Assembly (NCBI GenBank): GCA_038223055.1 | Contig: JBBRHF010000229.1 | Coordinates: forward strand, 1-5,608 | DNA: 5,608 bases | Reading direction: 5' to 3' | DNA from: JBBRHF01 sp038223055 | GTDB taxonomy: Bacteria > Actinomycetota > Actinomycetes > JACCUZ01 | In this document: one piece after another, positions 1 through 4,993 of the stretch | How the letters are laid out: the number at the start of each line of letters is the position of its first letter | Numbering within the stretch: the stretch's first letter is position 1 | Program-made: the position numbers and the translations under genes | The notes under the pieces: generated by a model | Told to the model about the DNA's origin: nothing | Seen by the model: the letters and a program-made list of their open reading frames with translations, nothing else | Databases searched by the model: none

Positions 1-135
1 GTCCACCTACCCGTCGGCCACCGACGCATCGCCCACCTACCCCTCGCCCACCTACCCCTCGCCCACCTACCTGTCGCCCACCTACCTGTCGCCCACCTAC
101 CTGTCGCCCACCTACCTGTCGCCCACCCGCCCTAC
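1..135. repeat. 15-bp minisatellite, about 9 units
   Basis: Nine consecutive 15-bp units run from base 1. Units 3-4 (31-60) are gcccacctacccctc and units 5-8 (61-120) are gcccacctacctgtc, each group internally identical. Units 1, 2 and 9 are diverged, so the array has edge decay and a homogenised core, as expected from slippage or unequal exchange. In the frame of the downstream NlpC/P60 gene each unit reads PTYPS or PTYLS, with G or C at every third codon position in the core units. The array may continue left of the window. It lacks unique spacers, so it is not CRISPR. Confidence 0.95.
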
Positions 136-259
136 GGGCACTTCGGTCACCCACTCGTCGGCCCCGTCGACCACCGGCCTGCACATCCCCGCCGCAACTC
201 GCGCGTGCGCCAACCCGCGGGCCGGCCGGTTCGGCTCCCGGTCTCGGGCGTGTCGCCTC
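2..259 (+). other. Possible N-terminal extension of the NlpC/P60 gene (repeat-encoded)
   Basis: The reading frame of the NlpC/P60 gene stays open from base 2 to its first in-window start candidate, the GTG at 260, a run of 86 codons. Within it there is no ATG, GTG or TTG, so if this part is translated the start lies upstream of the window. Nearly all codons here end in G or C, more consistently than in the alternative frame 1. It would encode PTYPS/PTYLS repeats, a Ser/Thr/Pro-rich stretch, then an Arg-rich segment (FGSRSRACR) directly before the hydrophobic segment beginning at 260. That basic segment is what a signal peptide or membrane anchor normally has and what the GTG-260 form lacks. 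No Shine-Dalgarno-like sequence precedes GTG 260. Against it: stop-free frames are common at this GC content. Confidence 0.5.
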
Positions 260-1150
260 GTGCTCGCGACCACGGCCTGCGCGGCGCTGATCCTCGCCGA
301 GCCCGTGGCGGCGGTTGCCACCGCCAGCGCCACCGCCACCGCCAGGGCCACGGCTCCGGGGACGGCCCTGGCCGGGCCAGCCGGGGCCACCGCGGCGCTG
401 TCAGCCGCGGCGGCCGCGGCGACCGCGCCGGAGGGCGCGGCGACCGCGCCGGAGGGCGCGTCGGCCGCGGTTCCGGTGCCCGGGGTTCCTACCTCGCGTC
501 CCTTGCTGCGCTATCGCTCCCGCGGCCCGGCCGTTCGGGTGCTCCAACGGATGCTCGGGGTGCCCGTCAGCGGCTTATTCGGCCCCCGGACCCGCACCGC
601 GGTGAGACGCTTCCAGCGCGCCCACGGGCTCCCCGTGACCGGCGTGGTGGGCCGCCGGACGTGGGCTGTCCTTGCCGCCGCGACGCCACCGACGACGCTC
701 TCCGCGGTCGCCGGCCCGTCGCTGCCTCCGGCACTGGTGGCCATCGCCCCGGCCGCGCCGGTCCTGCCGCCCCCCGCCTCGCTCGGCGCCCGGACGCCGC
801 TCGGCGACCTTGTGCTCGCCGAGGCGGCCCGCCATGTGGGCAAGCCCTATCAGTGGGCCGCGACGGGACCGAACGCCTTCGACTGTTCCGGGTTCACCGG
901 CTACGTATTCGGCCAGCTCGGCATCCGGCTCCCGCGCACCGCACAGGCCCAGCACGATTCCACTCCCGCCGTCGCCGCCCTGGATGCCCGCCCGGGCGAC
1001 CTGCTGTTCAGCTACGACGTCTCGGGCCACGTCTACCACGTGGGGATCTACGCCGGCGCCGACCAGATGTGGGACGCCTCGCGTCCCGGCGAGACGGTCG
1101 CGCAGCGCAAGATCTGGGCCCAGCGCGTGTCCTTCGGCAGGGTGCTGTGA
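260..1150 (+). CDS. NlpC/P60 family peptidoglycan hydrolase with peptidoglycan-binding domain
   Basis: Predicted cell-wall endopeptidase cutting peptide stems of peptidoglycan outside the membrane. From GTG 260 the protein has 296 residues: a hydrophobic export segment (about 1-23); an Ala/Thr/Pro-rich linker with a doubled ATAPEGA unit (about 24-80); one PG_binding_1 domain (about 82-140, with VRVLQRMLG and AVRRFQRAHGLPVTG); a Pro/Ala linker (141-178); and a C-terminal NlpC/P60 domain (179-296). The nucleophile is Cys209 in the DCSGF motif and the general base is His260 in HVGIYAG. The third catalytic position, 12 residues later, is Asp272 (MWDASRPG), where His is common in the family. The start is uncertain: GTG 260 has no visible ribosome binding site and gives an export signal without basic residues, and the frame is open to the window edge. 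The gene may therefore begin upstream and carry a repeat-rich N-terminus. A hairpin directly follows the stop. The family call is firm; the substrate is inferred. Confidence 0.93.
   Translation: MLATTACAALILAEPVAAVATASATATARATAPGTALAGPAGATAALSAAAAAATAPEGAATAPEGASAAVPVPGVPTSRPLLRYRSRGPAVRVLQRMLGVPVSGLFGPRTRTAVRRFQRAHGLPVTGVVGRRTWAVLAAATPPTTLSAVAGPSLPPALVAIAPAAPVLPPPASLGARTPLGDLVLAEAARHVGKPYQWAATGPNAFDCSGFTGYVFGQLGIRLPRTAQAQHDSTPAVAALDARPGDLLFSYDVSGHVYHVGIYAGADQMWDASRPGETVAQRKIWAQRVSFGRVL
419..460 (+). repeat. 21-bp perfect tandem duplication inside the NlpC/P60 gene
   Basis: Two identical 21-bp copies lie back to back at 419-439 and 440-460 (each starts gcgaccgcgccggagggcg). They are in frame and encode two ATAPEGA units in the Ala/Pro-rich linker between the export signal and the peptidoglycan-binding domain. 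Complete identity suggests recent duplication. The effect on the protein is probably only linker length. Confidence 0.9.
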
Positions 1151-1183
1151 CGGCCGGGTGCTCTGATCTGATGAGCACGGCCG
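1151..1183 (+). terminator. Hairpin terminator candidate after NlpC/P60 gene
   Basis: Starts on the base after the NlpC/P60 stop codon. Bases 1158-1163 (gtgctc) pair with 1173-1178 (gagcac), and 1151-1155 (cggcc) pair with 1179-1183 (ggccg). This leaves a 2-nt bulge at 1156-1157 and a 9-nt loop. There is no U-tract, which is common for actinobacterial terminators, so the call rests on the stem and its position. It could also stop transcription arriving from the other strand. Confidence 0.55.
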
Positions 1184-1342
1184 CACCCTACGCCGCACCG
1201 GTTCGCCGCCGCCTTCTTGGTCGGGGCGCGGTGAGCACGGACGGTGGGACACCAGGGTCCGCCACCTCAGGCCAGAACCGATCGAGGTAGTCGCGACCAA
1301 CCCGGCGGCAACGGCCTCGGACAGCTCGATGCCGAAGATCAC

Positions 1343-1420
1343 CTGCAGAAGAACACACAGAAGCGCCCTTCGGCGCCGGTTTGATGCCTGGGAAGGCCGC
1401 TTCTGTGTGTTGGTCTGCAG
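1343..1420. repeat. Imperfect 29-bp inverted repeat (large hairpin)
   Basis: Left arm 1343-1371 and right arm 1392-1420 are reverse complements at 26 of 29 positions. Each outer end is ctgcag, and both arms share an inner core equivalent to aacacacagaagcg on the left strand. The loop is 20 nt (1372-1391). The mismatches are two adjacent positions after ctgcag and one near the loop. No T-tract follows on either strand and it is far from a stop codon, so it is a poor terminator. A mobile palindromic element (REP- or MITE-like), a structured RNA or a protein-binding site are possible. No target-site duplication was recognised. Confidence 0.8.
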
Positions 1421-1880
1421 ATCCACGCCCGCAAATCGGTCATCTGAGTCGGAGCGGGCTCTGCCCGAGGGACGTTCCCGGTAGCCCCCGCCACCGTTCC
1501 CCGACTGGCAACCACCCCAGCGGTCAAGACCTCGACATCGGCCACGATCCCCCCATCACGCCTACAGTTTTTGGCTGCCGTCCCGATGCCGCCTACATGG
1601 TGAGCCACGCTGCGTCCGACAGATGAGATTCGCCCGCATACGAAGGGCAAGGCGCGCCTCACGAGGTGTCGGCACCTATGTCGGCTGCGTTTCGCCTCGG
1701 TCGGTCACGCTCCCAGAGAGCCGCCGGATGTCAGCCCTCCGACGCAGCCACGGTGGACGCCCAGCCGTTCACGCTTCCCCGGCCATCTCGACCATCGGCT
1801 CCTCATGCCAGCGGCGCCACGGGAATCACTCCCGCGGAGTCGCACCCATCTGAGTCTGACGGCCGGTGCTTTGAGGCCCC

Positions 1881-1928
1881 GGGTGCCCCAGCGGACGGGT
1901 GCCCCAGCGGACGGGTGCCCCAGCGGCA
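1881..1928. repeat. 16-bp tandem repeat, 3 copies
   Basis: Copies at 1881-1896 and 1897-1912 are identical (gggtgccccagcggac); the third at 1913-1928 differs only at its last two bases. The 16-bp period is not a multiple of three, as expected outside coding sequence. The array ends 22 bp before the 3' end of the minus-strand serine hydrolase gene, so it would lie in that transcript's 3' untranslated part. Confidence 0.93.
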
Positions 1929-1950
1929 GCAACGCCCCGGCGGTCCGCAC

Positions 1951-3312
1951 CTACGACGGAGGTCCGGCGTCGTGCCAGCCGGGTTCGGGGACGCCACCTG
2001 GAATGACGGCACCGGGCGCATAGGGTTCGCGGGTGAGCACGAACGTCCCGATGTCCAAGTGGCTGACCCGCCCGTCGGGCGTGGTCACCGCACGCAAGGT
2101 CTCCCCGGCGTAGTAGCCGGTCCGGCCCACCCACCGGTCGCCGACGCGGCCGAACTCCGCGGCCCGCCCAGCCGGCCCCACCGGCGACAGCTCCAGCCGG
2201 CCGTTGGGTGAGAGCCGCAGGAGCAGGGCGGTCGGTCCCCAGAACCACGCTCCGAGCATCGCCAAGGTCTCGTCATCGGGCGCGGGAGCGGGTTCCCACT
2301 CGTCGACGACATAGGGCTCCCGGTCACGCAGGATGCGCAGCAGGTCGGTGCCGACGGTGGCGTCCATCCCGCTGGTCGAGTTGGCCAGCACCACGGCGCC
2401 GGCCCGCTCGGCCGGGTCGACGAGCAGTCCGGCGAGGAATCCGGGCATAGACCCCCCGTGGCCGACCAGCACCCGCCCATCAACCTGGTGCACCTGCAGG
2501 CCCAGGCCATACGACGACCAGGGGCCGCGGGTGTCGTCCACCGCCCCCGGGGAGCGCATCTCCTCGACCGTGTCGCGGCCCAGCACCTCTGGAGCCTCCC
2601 CGAGCAGCATGGCGGCGAACCGGGCGAGATCCCCCACCGTCGACCAGAGCTCGCCGGCGGGAGCCATCGCGCCGGTGCCTTGCACCTGCTCGTCCAGCAC
2701 GAGGTCGGCCAACGGGTGCACGGCGAACCCGGTCGCGGCGGGCTGTTGGGGGGCGGGCGACGTACGGCGCATCTCCAGCGGGGCCAGCACCTCGGCGGCG
2801 ACGCAGTCGGCCCAGTCTCGCCCGCGCAGCGAAGCCGCGAGGCGACCCAGCACGGAGTAGCCGAGGTTGGAGTAGTGGAACCGCCGACCCGCCGGAAAGA
2901 CCAGCGGGTCCTGCTCGAGGGTGGCCGCCAGGGCGTCCCAGTCCCGCCCGGGGCTGCGCTCCCACCAGCTCCCGGCCGGCTCCGCGCGCAGCCCGCCGGT
3001 GTGCGCCAGAAGCTGCCCGACGGTGCGCCCGGCGAGAGGGCAGTCCGTCAGGTGGCGTCCGACCGGGTCGTCCAGATCGAGGCGGCCCTCGTCGCGCAGC
3101 CGCAGCACGAGGACGGCGGTGAAGGTCTTGGTGATCGAGCCGATGCGGTACTGCACGTCATCGTCCGGGCGCACCCCGCCCACCCGTCCTCGGCCCGCCG
3201 ACCAGGCCAGGGCGCCCTCGGAAAGGACCCCGGCAACCATCGAAGGCAATCGGCCCTCCGCCTGGGCGCGGGCGAGGCGGGCGAGCAGGTGACGTCGCGT
3301 CGTCTGGTCCAT
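1951..3312 (-). CDS. Beta-lactamase family serine hydrolase (class C / D-aminopeptidase type)
   Basis: A 453-residue penicillin-binding-protein-fold serine hydrolase. All three active-site motifs are present: SITK with nucleophile Ser59 and Lys62; YSN with Tyr147 and Asn149; and HGG at 285-287 in the KTG position (VGHGGSMPGF). Other family blocks are YRIGSITKTFTAVLVLRLRD, LLAHTGGL and AMAPAGELWSTVGDLARFA. After about residue 340 there is a separate C-terminal region (AWFWGPTALLLRLSPNGRLEL and RWVGRTGYYAGETLR), like the accessory domain of many actinobacterial members. There is no signal peptide, so a cytoplasmic esterase or peptidase role is more likely than antibiotic resistance. ATG at 3310-3312 is preceded by GGTGAGG (complement of 3320-3326) with 7-nt spacing. 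The gene diverges from the SnoaL-like gene across 62 bp. Length and motifs look intact; the substrate cannot be read from sequence. Confidence 0.95.
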   Translation of the reverse strand: MDQTTRRHLLARLARAQAEGRLPSMVAGVLSEGALAWSAGRGRVGGVRPDDDVQYRIGSITKTFTAVLVLRLRDEGRLDLDDPVGRHLTDCPLAGRTVGQLLAHTGGLRAEPAGSWWERSPGRDWDALAATLEQDPLVFPAGRRFHYSNLGYSVLGRLAASLRGRDWADCVAAEVLAPLEMRRTSPAPQQPAATGFAVHPLADLVLDEQVQGTGAMAPAGELWSTVGDLARFAAMLLGEAPEVLGRDTVEEMRSPGAVDDTRGPWSSYGLGLQVHQVDGRVLVGHGGSMPGFLAGLLVDPAERAGAVVLANSTSGMDATVGTDLLRILRDREPYVVDEWEPAPAPDDETLAMLGAWFWGPTALLLRLSPNGRLELSPVGPAGRAAEFGRVGDRWVGRTGYYAGETLRAVTTPDGRVSHLDIGTFVLTREPYAPGAVIPGGVPEPGWHDAGPPS

Positions 3313-3362
3313 GGGGACACCTCACCGCAGCCGAGGGGCCCGCCACAAGCCGGGGTGGCGGC

Positions 3363-3368
3363 TACCGT
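3363..3368 (+). promoter_or_regulatory. Candidate -10 element for a leaderless start
   Basis: TACCGT fits the actinobacterial TANNNT -10 pattern and ends 6 bases before the GTG at 3375. Transcription would then begin at or very near the GTG. No Shine-Dalgarno sequence is visible ahead of that GTG, consistent with a leaderless mRNA, which is common in actinobacteria. No convincing -35 element was identified, so this is pattern-based only. The 62-bp divergent space must also hold the promoter for the minus-strand hydrolase. Confidence 0.45.
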
Positions 3369-3374
3369 GGCGCC

Positions 3375-3863
3375 GTGACTCCGGAATCGAAGGTCGCACT
3401 GATCGAGCGGTTTTACGCCGCCTTCGCCCGCCTCGACGGCGAGGCCTTGGCGGCCTGCTACGCGCCGGACGCTACTTTTTCCGACCCGATCTGTTCCGGG
3501 CGAACGGGTGCCGAGCCCGGTGCCATGTGGCGGATGCTCACCTGCCGGGCCAAGGACTTCCGCGACGAGCTGGTCGAGCGCTCCGCGACGGAGACCTCCG
3601 GCTCCGCCCGCTGGATCGCCGACCATCAGGTCGGCAAGGGTGCCCGACCGGTCACGAACGACGTAAGGGCGACGTTCCGCTTGGCCGGTGGCCAGATCGC
3701 CGAGCACCGGGACGACTTCGACTTCTCCCGGTGGGCCCGTCAAGCGTTGGGTCTTCCCGGGCTGGTGCTGGGATGGGCCTCGCCGCTGCGCAGCGCGATC
3801 CAGCGCAAGTCCCGCGCCCAGGTGGCGGACTATATGGCCGCGTCCCGCCCAACCGGCGCGTGA
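3375..3863 (+). CDS. Nuclear transport factor 2 / SnoaL-like family protein
   Basis: 162 residues from GTG 3375, a normal length for a single NTF2-like alpha+beta cone domain. The N-terminal helix pattern is typical of SnoaL-like proteins (VALIERFYAAFARLDGEALA, 7-26), followed by CYAPDATFSDP (28-38), AEPGAMWRMLT (46-56), a strand region with WIADHQVG (80-87), and RPVTNDVRATFRLAGGQIAEH (91-111) leading into DDFDFSRWARQALG (113-126). Family members are small-molecule enzymes, cyclases or binding proteins; no catalytic set can be assigned here, so the role is open. It is likely leaderless. Its TGA (3861-3863) overlaps the ATG of the PemK/MazF-like gene by one base, so the two are probably co-transcribed and translationally coupled. 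It diverges from the serine hydrolase. Confidence 0.92.
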   Translation: MTPESKVALIERFYAAFARLDGEALAACYAPDATFSDPICSGRTGAEPGAMWRMLTCRAKDFRDELVERSATETSGSARWIADHQVGKGARPVTNDVRATFRLAGGQIAEHRDDFDFSRWARQALGLPGLVLGWASPLRSAIQRKSRAQVADYMAASRPTGA

Positions 3864-4438
3864 TGGGGTCGACCGGCTGGGGAGCCGTGGCCGGCGCTCT
3901 GCGCCGACTCGCCGTCCGCGAGGGCCCGGGCCTGTTGCGCGAGCTGCGACGCTCGCGGGGATCAAGCGGCCCCGCACCGTCGGGGCAGCGGCCCTCAAGC
4001 GGCCGCGCAGGGTCGGGGCAGCCGCCCGCGGCGAGCCGCACCGCGCCGGTGGCGACCCCGGGGCCGCCGCCCGGTCGGCACCTCTCCTACGCCCCCCAGC
4101 TGGACGGGCAGGCCGACCCCGGCGAGGTTGTCTGGACCTGGGTGGTCTACGAGGAGGACCCCGCACAGGGCAAGGACCGGCCGGTGCTGGTCGTCGGGCG
4201 GTCGGGTGACGTCCTGCTCGGGCTCATGCTGTCCAGCCAGCAGGAGCGCGACGGGCAACCCAACTGGCTCGCGCTCGGGACAGGTGCATGGGACGGGGAG
4301 CACCGGCCGAGCTGGGTTCGTCTGGACCGGGTCTTGCGGGTTGACGAGGCAGGCATCCGGCGGGAAGGTGCCGTGCTGGAGCGGTCCCGCTTCGATGCGG
4401 TCGCCGCGGCCCTGCGGGGAGGCTACGGCTGGGACTGA
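3863..4438 (+). CDS. PemK/MazF-like family protein
   Basis: 191 residues from ATG 3863, which overlaps the upstream stop (TGATG). Residues 1-33 are basic and partly amphipathic (GALRRLAVREG, LLRELRRSRG). Residues 34-71 are a Pro/Gly/Ser-rich, probably disordered linker with a tandem 11-residue duplication. Residues about 84-191 form a PemK/MazF-type barrel: PGEVVWTWVVYEEDP (86-100), GKDRPVLVVGR (103-113, Arg106 aligning with the conserved KxRP-type arginine), LGLMLSSQ (119-126), LGTGAWD (138-144), RPSWVRLDRVLRV (148-160) and GIRREGAVLERSRF (164-177). Classic MazF toxins are ribosome-independent mRNA interferases. This longer actinobacterial group shares the fold, but nuclease activity is not shown. 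No antitoxin-like gene is adjacent: the coupled upstream gene is SnoaL-like. It could be a toxin-derived housekeeping protein. Fold is confident, activity is not. Confidence 0.88.
   Translation: MGSTGWGAVAGALRRLAVREGPGLLRELRRSRGSSGPAPSGQRPSSGRAGSGQPPAASRTAPVATPGPPPGRHLSYAPQLDGQADPGEVVWTWVVYEEDPAQGKDRPVLVVGRSGDVLLGLMLSSQQERDGQPNWLALGTGAWDGEHRPSWVRLDRVLRVDEAGIRREGAVLERSRFDAVAAALRGGYGWD
3962..4027 (+). repeat. 33-bp in-frame tandem duplication in the PemK/MazF-like gene
   Basis: Two adjacent 33-bp copies, 3962-3994 and 3995-4027, match at 29 of 33 positions; both begin tcaagcggcc and share gtcggggcag. They encode SSGPAPSGQRP followed by SSGRAGSGQPP in the disordered linker. The period preserves the frame and the substitutions change residues, as expected in an unconstrained linker. 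Confidence 0.9.
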
Positions 4439-4464
4439 CCGCCATGGGGCGACACGTCGGTCAG
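4435..4464. terminator. Weak hairpin between convergent genes
   Basis: ctgaccg (4435-4441, overlapping the PemK-like stop codon) is complementary to cggtcag (4458-4464), giving a 7-bp stem with a 16-nt loop. A second ggtcag follows at 4467-4472 and could compete. No T-tract is present. The position between the 3' ends of the PemK-like and Lsr2-like genes fits a bidirectional terminator, but the stem is short. Confidence 0.3.
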
Positions 4465-4480
4465 CCGGTCAGCTCAGGCC

Positions 4481-4515
4481 GGGTCCGCTCGGGTCCGCTC
4501 GGGTCCGCTCGGGTC
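4481..4515. repeat. 10-bp tandem repeat, 3.5 copies
   Basis: gggtccgctc occurs at 4481-4490, 4491-4500 and 4501-4510 without mismatch, followed by the half unit gggtc (4511-4515). It lies in the 86-bp gap between two convergent genes and ends 9 bp before the stop of the Lsr2-like gene. Perfect identity suggests a young, possibly length-variable array. Confidence 0.93.
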
Positions 4516-4524
4516 AGTCTCGCG

Positions 4525-4866
4525 TCAGCCGGGGTCGCCGAGGCTCTCCCGGTAGGCCGCGACGACGGCGTCGGCGACCCGGCCGCGGTCGCGAACCGGA
4601 TGACCGTTCTCGCGGGCCCAGTGCCGCACTGCCGCGGGGTCGACCTGGGCGGAGCCTCCGGATCGCCGGCGCCCGGCCGCGTCGACGCTCGACGAGCGAG
4701 CGGCCCCGGATCGCTTATGGGTCGCCGCGACTGCTTTCGTGGCCAGAGGCGGCGCGGGGGCGTCCACGGCGGCGGCGGGTACGACGGCGAGCCGCACGTC
4801 GTACAGCGAGCCGATGACCTTGAGCACGTCCTCGAGGGGTTCGGCGGAATCGATGGTGAGTTGCAT
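4525..4866 (-). CDS. Lsr2-family-like nucleoid-associated protein with variant N-terminus
   Basis: 113 residues. The C-terminal part (about 75-110) matches the DNA-binding domain of the actinobacterial xenogeneic silencer Lsr2: VDPAAVRHWARENGHPV followed by RDRGRVADAVVAAYRESL. It contains the RGR core (94-96) that Lsr2 inserts into the minor groove of AT-rich DNA. Residues 31-74 are an Ala/Ser/Arg-rich linker. The N-terminus (MQLTIDSAEPLEDVLKVIGS and LYDVRLAVV) does not look like the classic Lsr2 dimerisation domain, so it may pair or bind partners differently. ATG is the complement of 4864-4866; an AGAGG (complement of 4878-4882) lies 11 nt upstream, a longish spacing. The gene diverges from the zinc-ribbon gene and converges on the PemK-like gene. 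The role as DNA binder is inferred from the RGR domain; regulatory targets are unknown. Confidence 0.85.
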   Translation of the reverse strand: MQLTIDSAEPLEDVLKVIGSLYDVRLAVVPAAAVDAPAPPLATKAVAATHKRSGAARSSSVDAAGRRRSGGSAQVDPAAVRHWARENGHPVRDRGRVADAVVAAYRESLGDPG

Positions 4867-4993
4867 GGCGGTGCTGGCCTCTTGTCCCGATGGGTGGGGC
4901 TCCTGAAGGGGAACCGGAAGGTCAAGGATCGCAGAGTTTGTTCAGCATGTATCAGCAACGCCGCCGGACCATCCATCTGCGGAGGTGATTGCG
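4867..4993. promoter_or_regulatory. Divergent intergenic region with strong plus-strand ribosome binding site
   Basis: 127 bp separate the starts of the Lsr2-like (minus) and zinc-ribbon (plus) genes, so promoters for both should lie here. GGAGGTGAT at 4981-4989 is a near-perfect match to the 16S rRNA anti-Shine-Dalgarno sequence and sits 8 nt before ATG 4994. The centre (about 4930-4960) is locally AT-richer and has two tcagca copies (4942-4947 and 4952-4957) ten bases apart, one helical turn. I cannot assign a clear -35/-10 pair on either strand. Confidence 0.55.

Larger units (their letters stand above)
1184..1950. other. Gene-poor region of about 770 bp
   Basis: I find no convincing intact gene here. 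Open frames on both strands are short or have poor codon use, and none translates into a protein family I recognise. What it does hold: an imperfect inverted repeat (1343-1420); a short minus-strand stretch with coding-like codons ending at a TAG (complement of 1188-1190) that includes DYLDRFWPEVADPGVPPSVL; an isolated run of five T (about 1567-1571) without a supporting stem; and a 16-bp tandem repeat (1881-1928). The middle part (about 1330-1640) looks less GC-rich than the flanking genes. The region lies between the 3' ends of two convergent genes, where insertions and decaying sequence are tolerated. Confidence 0.6.

Noticed and set aside
1..135. CRISPR-like array
   Set aside because: Units of 15 bp are contiguous with no unique spacers; it is a minisatellite.
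205..1290. Long plus-strand open frame of 361 codons
   Set aside because: It is Arg/Pro/Gly-rich with poor third-position bias and overlaps the NlpC/P60 gene, whose domains are clear. It is an out-of-frame artefact of high GC.
575..1426. Minus-strand open frame of 283 codons
   Set aside because: Most of it is antisense to the NlpC/P60 coding region and shows no domain. Only its first part near 1250-1345 may hold a relic, noted separately.
1567..1571. T-run as a rho-independent terminator
   Set aside because: No stable stem precedes the five T residues on either strand.
1339..1662. Minus-strand open frame of 107 codons across the inverted repeat
   Set aside because: No recognisable motif, no ribosome binding site and weak codon bias; its C-terminal end is simply the translated inverted repeat.
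1381..1853. Two plus-strand open frames (1381-1626 and 1623-1853)
   Set aside because: Low-complexity Arg/Ser/Pro-rich translations without family features, ribosome sites or codon bias.
1951..3312. Antibiotic-resistance beta-lactamase
   Set aside because: The protein lacks a signal peptide, has an HGG third motif and a C-terminal accessory region; it fits esterase or peptidase relatives better than a true resistance enzyme.
2458..3378. Plus-strand open frame of 306 codons
   Set aside because: Antisense to the serine hydrolase, which has all three catalytic motifs; this frame has no domain.
3048..4166. Minus-strand open frame of 372 codons
   Set aside because: Overlaps three well-supported genes and is a compositionally biased shadow.
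4985..4993. GTG 4985 as start of the zinc-ribbon gene
   Set aside because: The GTG lies inside the strong ribosome binding site; ATG 4994 is correctly spaced and begins the MEIVDCPTCG motif.
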